A stretch of DNA of 64,000 bases from Crambe crambe (taxonomy: Eukaryota; Porifera; Demospongiae; Poecilosclerida; Crambeidae): assembly GCA_963924555.1 (NCBI GenBank), contig OZ004597.1:2374404-2438403 (forward strand), given 5' to 3'. Positions 54,534-64,000 of the stretch are shown here, piece by piece. A program made the translations under genes and the position numbers. The notes below the pieces were generated by a model. The model was given only the letters and a program-made list of their open reading frames with translations. It did not search any database and was not told the DNA's origin. Each line of letters starts with the position of its first letter. The first letter of the stretch is position 1.

Positions 54534-56220
54534 CTATGGAAATAAATATTGCTCAAATATGTAATCTTAAGGTTTCTCTTCTGTAGTAGCTAAGAGACAT
54601 TGGGACATTGATTCAAGCAAGATAATGGCAGTTTTAACTGATAATGGAAGTTGAGTTCCCAAAAGTGAGTATTTAAGTGGGCTAAATCAAGAAGGTTATG
54701 ATAACTCGGAAGTTTAATCTTTCTACAGTCCTCGAGACTTTTTCCTCAACGCTTGGCTTTCAAGGCATTGAGAGTATTCATGTCATGTTGTGTGCTTGCA
54801 GTTCAAAAACAATTATTGATTGGTAGTTGCTAGCAACAACACAATACTTTCCTCAACTATTTTCAGTGTTTTGCTTATAACTATAGACAAACCCTTCTGT
54901 AATTTTTTAGAGAGTGGTGCTAGAAAGCTACAAACCAAAAATCAGCCAGTGAAGTTTGGTGGTTGGTGAGAAGTAATGCTTTTTAGTTTGAATTCAAAAA
55001 CTGTTCATAGCACCTGCAGGACTAGACCTTGCTTCTTCATTCAGTTAAAAGTCTATGGTGCAAGTAGTTTTTGAGATATGACCCCTTAGCAACCATGTGT
55101 GGGCGGGATGTGCTACCACCCTTAATGATCTGTCTTTCAATGGATACTGCCTGGATTATTGAGGCTTCTCCGTGAATAACACGTCTAATAGTTTCTGAAC
55201 TTTGCTCAATATGCTGGTGGGGAGAACCCTGTTACTTATGAACAACTACTAGTCACATACTGCTATATGCTGGTGGGGAGAACCCTGTTACTTATGAACA
55301 ACTACTAATCACATACTGCTGATACTGTAGTAGAAAAGCTTTTGTCCAAAGCTGGATCTGAAAACCCATTTCTTTTTCCATTTCTGGTATTCAATACAGG
55401 ATCTCAGCAGAGATCAAAGAATTAGAATATATGGCATGATGACATTTAATTTACACAGCTCTACAATTGGTGCCAAAGAGAAGCATCCAAAAGTTTGTTA
55501 TTTAAAGTACAGCAAAAATTCCCATGCGTTAATTACATCATAGATAATAGATCACGTGCTCACTTGGCGGGAAAATACGTTTTTCAGTGAGACAGAAGCA
55601 TGGGAAGTAAAAAGAATAAGAGAAATCATAAACACAAAGGACTTTTTTTGTAAAGACAATCCCAAGAAGAAAAAAAAAACAGGTAGCAATCTCACATGCA
55701 GATGCCTGCATTAAATATCAGTACTCTCACAGTCAGCACTTCCTCATTCATCTTCACTAACACTTTCTCATTCACCTTCAGTCCCATCACCAGCACTTGT
55801 TCGGACTCCATTCAGTCACCATTTCAATTATCGGCACTTTCACCACTCTCATCCTCACCACAATTGGAATTCTTGACTAGCTAGATACGTCTGCTATGAG
55901 CTCCAAGCTGGTGACAGGTCCACACTTGCTATTAGGACTCCTGAACAAATGGCCCTTGTTCTTTGTGTACATGTGTTGCTTACTAAGGTCATGTGCAACA
56001 TGACCTCTGTGGTTTTACTCAATAGCATTGCAGCTAACTTTTCTTATCTTGTGGTTGATATAGCTATCGTACAGGAAATACTTAAACACTAGCCCCCCTA
56101 ACCTTAAATCAAGTCTATGAACCATCAATACAGCTATACTGACCAAACAACTGCATAACCATGCCCTCAAGGTCTTGTTGACCACAACAAAAGATACACC
56201 ATACCAGCATACTTGCTTAC
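54534..56220. other. Long intron or decayed stretch, left MYCBP2
   Basis: About 1.7 kb without a recognised exon. It holds a 54-bp direct duplication (55209-55318) and Ser/Thr-rich chance frames near 55700-55880. The missing PHR1 core suggests lost coding. Confidence 0.5.
55209..55318. repeat. Recent tandem duplication, about 54 bp x2
   Basis: The block ATGCTGGTGGGGAGAACCCT ... ACTAxTCACATACTGCT occurs twice in direct succession with one difference. Confidence 0.9.
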
Positions 56221-56321
56221 AAGTGCCTTGAGCCCAAAGCCTCCCAGTAGTATGCCCATGTCAGGACTGAACCTGATGGCCTCTACAGAGGAGGCGGAGT
56301 AGCCCCATCCACCATCATGTG
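56221..56321 (-). other. MYCBP2: Left MYCBP2: PHR1 exon, most 5' exon of the copy
   Basis: [20 protein letters not shown] and ILLGGFGLKAL match human [30 protein letters not shown], the start of PHR1. Nothing of the RCC1-like N-terminal part follows. The AAMP duplicate begins about 260 bp on, so the duplication breakpoint lies in 56322-56583. Confidence 0.85.
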
Positions 56322-57536
56322 CTGTAAATAATAGTCATAATGATCACATTAGTACCTATCATGAAGAGCTTTCAATGACTAACTGTATCTAATCCAAGGA
56401 AAGAGCAATGATATTGTAGCAAAAACAAAGCCAACATTAATCCAATTGTGCAGTGAGGGGAAAAGGAGTCTGGTACTGTCCCTCCTTGAGTTGGTAAAGG
56501 GTCTGGCTACGCGAGACTACCATGTAAGTGCATGCATCATCGATACCACGATACCATGCTCAAGCTCAATAACAAACCGTAGCCACGTGTAGGCGGGGCT
56601 AGAATTAGTCGGAAGAACCATCAGAAGATCTTGAGTGGTGAGGGAAGATGAAGTGGACGAAAATCTTGAGGACATGTATATGTTCAGGTACAGCTAGCTT
56701 ACAATCCAGCTAACATGGGGAAAAAGTTTTAACTTAATTTTTATACAGACATGGAGATAGAGAGTGATGGAGAGGAAGTATCTGATGAGGATGCTGAATC
56801 CTTAACTCTCTTATGTGATGATGTAGCAATGGTCTTCTTTACATAAAGGTACAACTGGTACAGGGTGGTCAAGAATACAGATTATCTTTAGGATCAGTAT
56901 TTTCTGATTCAACTGGGACGTCAGTGGAGGACAAGATGATATGGATAATGTCGATGATTCCTTAGTGGTGGAATGCAATGGTATGAAAGTGTGTGCAGAA
57001 TTAACCTATGAACAAAGGACAGCTCAATTGAAACAACCACCGAGAGAGAATAACCTCTCTACAATAATATTGTAAGAATCAACTTGCTCTAGCTCTACCC
57101 TCTGACAAGAGAAAGTCTATATTGTATGTAATGTGATCTCTAGCCATATCTGAAAGAAAGGCTCAGAGACACCTTTAATTTCGTAGCTTAAAATGTCTGG
57201 GTCAAGTTCTTTTAGGACCCTCTTTCTCCTCAGTTTGGAGATCTGAGAAGATGCATTGCCCAGGAGCAAAATAGCTGAACAAGGTGTGTCTCTTAATTCA
57301 TATGACAAAGTGTCATGCATGTAGTGGTGTTCTAACCCGCTCGCTGAAAATTAGCTAATAATAACAGTAATCCTATTTCAGGTAAGCGGATTTCTTGTGG
57401 CTGTGAAAATGGTTTTCTAAAGGTACTTGACCTCAAAATGGGAGAACCACTCGTCAGTCTCACTGGTAGCCAAGCCAGACACTTTATTTGATATGACCTT
57501 TACCATGAGTACTGGTGACCTATTCGGGGCTAACAA

Positions 57537-57640
57537 TAACAGTCAGTCATAGGACATTTTCCAGTCAACTTCTTGCCTTCATCCAACCAATTTTTCTATT
57601 TATAGCTACATATCTGAACAATAATAAAGTGTTATTGTGA
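57537..57640. repeat. Family B repeat (inverted), specific to right block
   Basis: Reverse complement of the 541-645 family (AACAGTCAGTCATAGGACAT, TTCCAGTCAA). Absent from the matching AAMP intron in the left block (28642-28903). Confidence 0.5.
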
Positions 57641-58529
57641 CCCCTGCTATTGCTGAACTGATTTTGGTACGACAGTGGAATAACCAGGACACTTTTTGAT
57701 CATGTGATCTCAGATATTGGAGTAGCTAATTTTGTCTGTTTCACAATAGGTATTCTCGGTATTTCCTGCTGGTTTTCATCAAGTGAGAAGCCATGAAGAG
57801 ACCTCATAACACAGTGGAAGCAGCCTGCTTCTCTCCCACCTTACCTGTGGCTCTCACTGGTTCTCTGTCAGGAGTGTTGGGTGTCTGGGACCTCCCCACA
57901 CAGAAACTCAGGCAAAAGTGCATTCATCAGGTAACATAGAAGATGGAGTCAATAGTGTAGTGATGCATAAGTTTGCTGTCTGGATGGGAGCACAATGTGG
58001 AAAGTATGAATTAAAGGATGTCATGCTTTTTTGTATGGTGCTGCTCTAGACTGTCTCCCGTGGTGTACACTGGCAGCCTGGATGGGGTGGTGCGGGGGTG
58101 GGACCTGAGAAGTGGTCAGTTGGCCAGGGAGTGGCATAGCCATTCAAGCCACATCCTGGAGTTGGCTCTACTCCAGTGAGTTGTACTGCTCAGGTGTCAG
58201 ATTAGACTACCTTGGGGAGTGGCATGGAAGCACTACTACTCTGAGAAGTAATAGCCTGTAGTAGTACAGTTTGTTTTGAAACAAGTGGTAGTTGACCACC
58301 TTAGTGCATCATTTTCTGCCCCAGTAAAATTTTCATGGCAGTCAACGTATGAGTCTGACTCATTGAAGAGAGGTTATGTGGTTTAACCCTCCTGGAGACA
58401 TAGAGAAGATATTTTTCCTCAAGATCAAGGGGAATTGGACCTTATCAATAAAAATGGGTGTGGTCATCAAAAAGGGTGTGCATGTCACATGCAAGCATCG
58501 GCAGCCCTACCAAATCTTAAATCCAGCAT

Positions 58530-58768
58530 GCAACCCCACCAATGGTGCATCAGAGTATACCTAAATGGTGATGGTGCAGGAAAAGGGACATATTTCGCTC
58601 TTTTTTGTGCTGATGAGATCTGAGTATGATGATTTACTTGATTTCCCATTCAAGCAATCCGTCCGTTTCACTTTAATCAATCAAGAAAATCGTGCTGAGA
58701 GCATCAGTGAGGCATTTGCCCCCGATCTGAAGAGTCAGTCTTTTCAGAGACCAGTGTTAGTGATATGA
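58530..58768 (+). pseudogene. TRAF-type MATH domain fragment inside AAMP pseudogene
   Basis: Frames give WCIRVYLNGDGAGKGTYF, HISLFFVLMRSEYDDLLDFP and VRFTLINQENR ... FAPDLKSQSFQRPVLV, the middle and end of a TRAF-C/MATH domain, with one frame change. It lies between AAMP pseudo-exons 8 and 9. It is absent from the equivalent intact intron (29625-30308), so it was inserted there or lost from the left block. Confidence 0.8.
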
Positions 58769-58802
58769 ATATCGCTAGTGGATTTCCAAAATTTGCAAGA
58801 CT

Positions 58803-58838
<36 letters not shown>

Positions 58839-59046
58839 AGGAATGAAACTGCAATATTATCAGCATCAGATGACAACACAGTTCGGATATTTCCAATATC
58901 ATAAACTCACTAATTGAAAGATAACTATATAGTAACTTCAGCTATATTTTCACAGCAACTATAATAATTCAAATCTCTAAATGCACTAGTATTTGTTTCT
59001 AAATAAAGATCACCTAACCAAAATCCTAATATCTTTTTAGTAACTG

Positions 59047-62000
59047 TTAGAAAGTCTGGGCATTCCTGCACACACCACACCCTAGAGCAAATTCCTCACC
59101 AGTAGGGGGGTGTTTCACATGCAGGGGACACTCGGTCCCCTCTAGCGGCTTGGCACACGGTCCTACCGGACACTGGGGAAGCTCAGACTTATCCATGCTC
59201 GTCAGACGCTGGAAGTCATCGTGACAAGGATTGCAGAAGTGGGTGGTGCCAAAGCAGAAATACACGGCCACCGAACAGCAGTATCGACATTTGTACTCCA
59301 GGAAATCAGTTCCATGTTTGGGACAAACCTACAAGAAAATACTGTAAGTACAAAGTTCCTCAAGGACATCATATGTAGCACACTTACCTGCATTCCCCCA
59401 CCCACGTTAGAGCAAGCTGGACAGACCAGTTCAGTTGGATCGTAGTCGTCATTAGCTGATATCTGCTCAGCACAATTAGCCTCCCCTCCACAGTAGGACT
59501 GCAACAAGGACATATATACACTTCATGACAAGTTCATGGAGTGACTTGTGAGAAGATTTGTGGTCATTGAAAAAAAAAAAAAAAGTCACTCATGAAACTT
59601 TGTCATTGGCAACATGAACTTGAGAAATCATCTAAAAACTTGCAACTTGAACTTGCTCATGCAAGTTTAGTAGCCTAAAAAAAGGCCTGGGTGCAAGTTG
59701 GCTGCAACTTGAGAAGCTTCTCAGCATTGCATAATTGATAGTAAAAAGAACTTGTCATTTAAAACTTGCAACTTGAGAAGCTTCTCAAGTTTCACTTCAT
59801 GGTCATTTGTAACTCAAGTTGTTTGCAGTTATATACACCCACTCCTAATCACAAATCCACCATTACAAGTCACATTCTTTTGGGGTTCTCACTCACCTTC
59901 TTGCACTTGTGGCACACATAGTAAGCATACTTCCACATGGCATACTCCAGAGGCTTTTGGTAGAACTTAGAGGACGGTGAAGTAAGAGCCTCACTCTTCA
60001 TCTGGTTCTCATACTCCAACCGCATCAGACATTTCCTCTTCACATCCTCATACAACTCAATCACTGGATCCAGCACATTTGCAAGCTTGGGGTGTCCAAT
60101 GGGAGTGTTCTGTGTAGATAAATAAGTTTACTCCTGTATTACAGCAGACCATTTGTGTACTAAATTGAATTGTGCTTAGGTAGTGCATGGAAATTGAATT
60201 CCACATGTGTGTGTTTTATGAAAAGCTGTACTTCTAATCTCAGATTACAACTCTGGCAGGTGGAAGTTGGAATGGAAGTAAGCAATCATAGAGAGTGGTA
60301 ACTACATCTACCGAGGAATGGAACCTGAGAGCTGTTGCTTATGGTGAAAGCCATAGCAACAGCAGTCACCATGATAGCAAAAGCTCTCAGGTTCCTAAAA
60401 ATAAAATGAAACTTTTACCCTTCAGAATCACAAGTACTACTATGGTGCTTATGGAGCCCAGGCTGGTCAATATATTAGTTTAGAGCCCTTAAGAGTAATC
60501 ATTTCACTGTTTTAAAAAACTTCAAAGCATATTATGTTCATAGTCTAAATATATTTATATCCCATGTGTGGGTGAGATCAAATGGCTGTGGTGTGGTTTC
60601 GTCCATGGAAACAACTCAAATGAGACAAGAAAGCACGGCCACTAAAAGTGTCAAGGTAAAGTTACTTTTAGAGTATAAAATAGTTAGAACCACCCTCGCC
60701 CTTGGGACTTGGGTTGTTTATAATCCATAAAACCCTGGCACCCATGTTCTAACAACAATTTCAATGAGTCATGTCTTGCAGGAACACTTTGAGTAGTTAA
60801 TATACCAACATTTACCAAATCATAACTCCATCTCTACTCACCACACAGATGGAACAGAACATGAATCTGAAGGTGATCCTTGGTCCAGACCAACGCTTGG
60901 TCAGTGCATTACGACAGCAATGATAGTGGAACACATGGCAACACTCCAACTACACAAATAAATGTAGTTTGTAATTCATTGTATCCCAACATGTACTGTC
61001 CATTGCAGGTTGGTTGTCAGGAAGGTTTGGGAATAGAACTGCATGGATTGTATAGGACATGAAAGGATCAGGTCCTTGTAAGCCACTACCTATTTCTCAT
61101 TCCTCTCCTGAAATCTACAGTATATCCTGAACTGGAAGCCTTTCACCACACCAAAAGGAAGGAAACCATAATTATGTTCACTATGAATTCAGCTAGTATG
61201 CTTCCTTGTTTCAAGAAGAAATCATTCACCTGCACACAAGGGCCACATGAGAGACCTTCGGTGTAACATATCATGCACATATCGTCGGCATCTTGCTTCA
61301 ACTTGGCACTATCTGACACACAGCCGTGGAGACAGGGCAAACAGATATCTTCTCCTTTCACTCCATTGCAAGCATGGCCGCAGGGAAGGGTCTTGTCACA
61401 CACCTCTTCTGATCTCTCTATACACTCACTGTCAGAACAGACATAGCCGACAGGATGCAATGCAGTGTTACTAGTCGTGCCACAGAAACGGCAAGCTCCT
61501 TTCCCACCTCCTAAATAAAGCATGCGACTCTCAATAATAAAAGATTAAGGAACGTCACTTGATTGGCTTCATACCACTGCCACTCTCTTTGAACTCAATC
61601 ATTCCCTTGAGGGTGCGGTAGTCTGCCAGAGCCATCGTCCAGTACAGCTTGATCCGACCACACCCCTCATGGAGTTCCACCTTCACAGCCTCTTCTTCCT
61701 CTTTAAAGATCTAAATTTAATATTTTGTAGTTGTTATTACTAGGGTGTGATATTGCATGGCATAATCATTAGGGTGTGATATAATATACAGTGCATGCCA
61801 TAATCATTTGACCAAGCACTAGCTTAACCACTTTGCATGATACTATAACAGGTAACTGCATGTTGCCATTACCCATGTCAAATGACCAAGGTTGCTACAT
61901 GCAGTCATCATGCATTCCATCCATAAATAAAAGTAATTGAGGAATCATGAAACTGTCCACAGTAAACTTCAGGGGATAGACACAGACACACAAAACAAAC

Positions 62001-64000
62001 CAATGATAATAATGCAAAGCATGCAGACTTTGTATAGATTCATATGTTATGAGCCTAAGTGGAGGAATTTATTGAGTCTGACTTCACGATTTAATAGTGC
62101 CAAGAAAAAAGGAACTGACTGCACACCAGTGTTATTTGACAAACTACAAGTCAGATACCTGTTCTCAGCATGTCTGGAACACAATGCTGTCAAGTGGTTA
62201 TAGCTCGCTATAGCTACTTCTACACACCTGTCTTTGATGGTCTTTGTTCTTTTTGCTGTAGTGGAGGACACGGTCACATTCCCCACAGAGATTACCACAA
62301 CGGTCACACAGAATCAAGGCCTCTGTCTCTCCATCATCATGGTTATCACACAGAGGCTGAATTAAACAACAAGAGTCCAGGGCTGGGTATTTTGGCCACC
62401 ACATTAATAGAAAAGTAGTGGCAACCACAAAAAAACCTCTGGACAAATTCTGTGGGTCTGGGCAAAACTGGGCAAGAGTTATCATCATTGAATTTAATAC
62501 AGCTGTTGACTCTGAATACCTAGCTACCCTAAATAGCTGTTGACCTGGATCAGGACCCAACTCTAGGTGTAGAGCCACCTATCCTAAGCTGTTGACTCCA
62601 AGGGTTTTATCCAGAATTTCATGGTGGCCACGTTCTCATTAATTAATAGAGACTCAACTGAGTTGAACAGACCATACCTTTGATTTTGGCTTTCCATCCT
62701 TGCCTAGCCACTGGCCCGAGGAGAGTGCTTCAGCATGCTCCTTATCTATCACGCACAGTGCAGCCAGACAGAGCCATAGCTGTATGGATAGTAACATAAT
62801 GTATATAGGCATCCTATTTGCCAATATAGGCTCTTAGCTACCAATTGTCTGATAAATATCAGATTAAAATAATTCTCATCTCTGAGCTAGGTCCATAAAT
62901 ACTTAATAGAGCATGAATCACTTATACACTAATTTAAAAATTGGGTAGTTTTAAGCTTGAATTGATAATAATCACATTCACTACAAAATACTTACAGAAC
63001 ACATTTTACAACTTACAGTTTGTGAAAACATTCCTGGAATGGGCATTCTAGCCTCTTCATTGACTTTAGTGAGATGCAATACAGCCTGACCAATAGCTGA
63101 CTTGGCATAACCTTCCCACTGAGAACCCAACGAGCCTTCAATCATGTCTTTTAACAACTTCACTATCTCACTGGCTATTTCCTTGTCAATAGTTCCTTTA
63201 AGGTACCAGCGTTGGGACTTAATAGTGGTCTCCCCAGGGACGGGTTTGGGGTTGACGAGGTGTGCCAAGGTGAGTGCAGTGATATTGCTAGCACCTGTTA
63301 GAATCTGAATGAGATTCGAAGAACGACCTTTGGCTTTGACCTGGACGGAGAGAGCTTTGGAGATGATGGCAAGGAAGCAGTCGAGCAGACCCAACTGGTT
63401 GATGGTGGTTGCTGAGTTGACAGCTTCGGCTATGGCACTGTAGCCAAGTGGGGGAAGGATGCGGACACTGATCATTGGAGCCAAGTTCTTGGGACCAATC
63501 ACAGGAAGAATCCTCCTTAATAGTGAGCATACCTACACATCAAAAAGAAGATTGGAATTTTAATAGATTCACATGACTATGTCAAACAACATTTTGTCAT
63601 TTTTGCATTTACTCTGTTCACACGCATGTTGACATCAGTTGCTAAGTGTGCCCGTTTCAAACTTCAAAAGACAAGACAAATTGGTAATTATACTTAATCA
63701 CATGGGATATGAAGCAGTATTGTGGGATCTAACCATCAAGTGGGATTTCTTGAATAGCATTCCTTAAACTAGCTGTCCATTTAAAAAAATCTTACTTGAA
63801 GCTGTATGCGGAGGGTAGCAACATGAAGGAGAGTAAACAGATCTTGGACTAGCCGGTCTTGTTCAGCAAGGAAGCTACATCCAACATCCGATTGACTCAA
63901 ACCAATCAGCATGGAGAGTAGTTCGAAGCAGTAAGTGTCTGATTCTTGCTGCTCTGAGCTGTCCTTGGCACTGATGGAGGCTTCCATGCTGACCTGCTTG
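59047..64000 (-). CDS. MYCBP2: MYCBP2 (PHR/Highwire RCR ubiquitin ligase), right copy, 3' part
   Basis: C-terminal part of the giant ligase, continuing past the window. Exons: 59047-59328, 59388-59498, 59897-60109, 60842-60949, 61230-61510, 61575-61710, 62228-62356, 62678-62779, 63017-63532, 63796-64000 (partial). All are open, all splice sites canonical, and the phase matches the left copy exon by exon. [20 protein letters not shown] then [22 protein letters not shown] domain: GEANC (relay Cys), TELVC (Glu), [21 protein letters not shown] (catalytic Cys and His), ending [13 protein letters not shown] ligases pass ubiquitin by a Cys relay to Thr/Ser hydroxyls; all residues I remember for that are present. 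By eye the last exon differs from the left copy at about 7 of 282 bases, one non-silent. Likely the functional gene. Confidence 0.93.
61004..61125. repeat. Family D repeat, specific to right MYCBP2 copy
   Basis: In intron 60950-61229; shares ACTGTCCATTGCAGGTTGG, GTTGTCAGGAAGG and CCTATTTCTCATTCC with 15256-15365. Missing from the left copy intron. Confidence 0.6.

Larger units (their letters stand above)
30502..56321 (-). pseudogene. MYCBP2: MYCBP2 (PHR/Highwire) left copy, 5'-truncated and decayed
   Basis: MYCBP2 is a giant neuronal RCR-type ubiquitin ligase. Exons in phase: 30502-30783, 30843-30953, 31355-31567, 32511-32618, 32885-33171, 33231-33366, 33660-33788, 34569-34670, 34808-35323, 35595-35897, 36924-37139, 37571-37807, 37959-38024, 38401-38625, 38826-38996, 39787-39918, 40469-40627, 41112-43213, 43448-43654, 43852-43986, about 49160-49401, 49460-49575, 49635-49690, about 49800-49925, about 51890-52240, 52347-52454, 52519-52586, 53053-53155, 54181-54533, 56221-56321. 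The order is that of the human protein: PHR1, linker, PHR2, filamin, SH3-like, DOC, RING/tandem Cys. The N-terminal RCC1-like third is absent, because a second AAMP copy starts at 56583. In-frame stops at about 49181 and 42980 and frameshifts near 54340, 42340, 42010 and 41650 argue for a pseudogene. The 3' half (30502-40627) is still open. Expression of a fragment cannot be excluded. Confidence 0.85.
56583..58904 (+). pseudogene. AAMP: AAMP right copy, decayed
   Basis: Collinear with 26448-30372. Exon 1 (about 56603-56690) has ATT in place of the start ATG and internal deletions; exon 2 (about 56748-56848) and exon 3 (about 56891-56981) carry indels; exons 4 and 5 are missing; exon 6 (57382-57475) is cut in half; exon 7 (57749-57930) has deletions that shift frame; exon 8 (about 58040-58175) lacks its 5' part; exon 9 (58841-58904) looks identical to the intact gene, with its poly(T) acceptor. 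The E-box/GC-box promoter motif is still recognisable at 56585-56600. Cannot make AAMP. Confidence 0.92.

Noticed and set aside
55696-55884. Ser/Thr-rich 62-codon frame
   Set aside because: Low-complexity chance frame (repeated CACT/TCACC) with no homology or splice support.
30502-64000. Interpreting the two MYCBP2 blocks only as unmerged haplotypes
   Set aside because: Kept as an alternative but not preferred: the right AAMP lacks whole exons and its start, and the left MYCBP2 lacks its 5' third, which allelic copies would not.

Overview
The window looks like gene-dense chromosomal DNA from an early-branching animal. A demosponge of the Amphimedon/Haliclona kind is my best guess. The evidence is a set of metazoan genes (MYCBP2/PHR, ACSBG, AAMP, DDX11) with many short GT-AG introns, intergenic gaps of 90 to 300 bp, AT-rich non-coding DNA and scattered TRAF-type MATH fragments. 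The species call is inference. I built the exon models by hand from splice sites, reading phase and remembered human homologues; where I give a protein length, the exon lengths sum to a whole number of codons.

Layout, left to right. (1) 21-3448 (+): 3' half of a class V P4-ATPase (ATP10-like flippase). (2) 3737-10111 (-) and 10365-16999 (+): two divergent bubblegum-type acyl-CoA synthetase (ACSBG) paralogues sharing a 253-bp promoter; only the plus-strand copy has a Glu/Pro-rich N-terminal extension. (3) 17111-21880 (-): complete DDX11/CHL1 Fe-S helicase. (4) 22205-22511 (-): small two-exon membrane protein resembling complex I subunit NDUFC2. (5) 22599-24653 (+): lysosomal aspartylglucosaminidase AGA. 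(6) 24792-26369 (-): mitochondrial monothiol glutaredoxin GLRX5. (7) 26473-30372 (+): WD40 protein AAMP. (8) 30502-56321 (-): a long, 5'-truncated copy of MYCBP2 (PHR/Highwire RCR ubiquitin ligase) running from PHR1 to the C-terminus. (9) 56583-58904 (+): degraded second copy of AAMP. (10) 59047-64000 (-): second MYCBP2 copy, intact as far as it is visible and continuing past the window.

The main discovery is a tandem segmental duplication of an AAMP + MYCBP2 block (about 28.5 kb offset) with apparently reciprocal decay. In the left block AAMP is intact, while MYCBP2 has lost its 5' end, carries in-frame stops and frameshifts, and has changes at zinc-binding residues of the RING/tandem-cysteine region. 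In the right block AAMP has lost its start codon and several exons, while all visible MYCBP2 exons are open with the canonical ligands. The left MYCBP2 copy also hosts a roughly 5-kb insertion-rich interval (44.0-49.1 kb) with a TIR element, a long hairpin, a MATH fragment and a possible small secreted-protein gene.

The genes are housekeeping or membrane and lipid functions, and there is no sign of an operon-like pathway. Shared structure comes from divergent promoters (ACSBG/ACSBG, NDUFC2-like/AGA, GLRX5/AAMP) and close convergent 3' ends. Several short dispersed repeat families recur across the introns. I saw no tRNA, rRNA, CRISPR or recognisable virus-like element.
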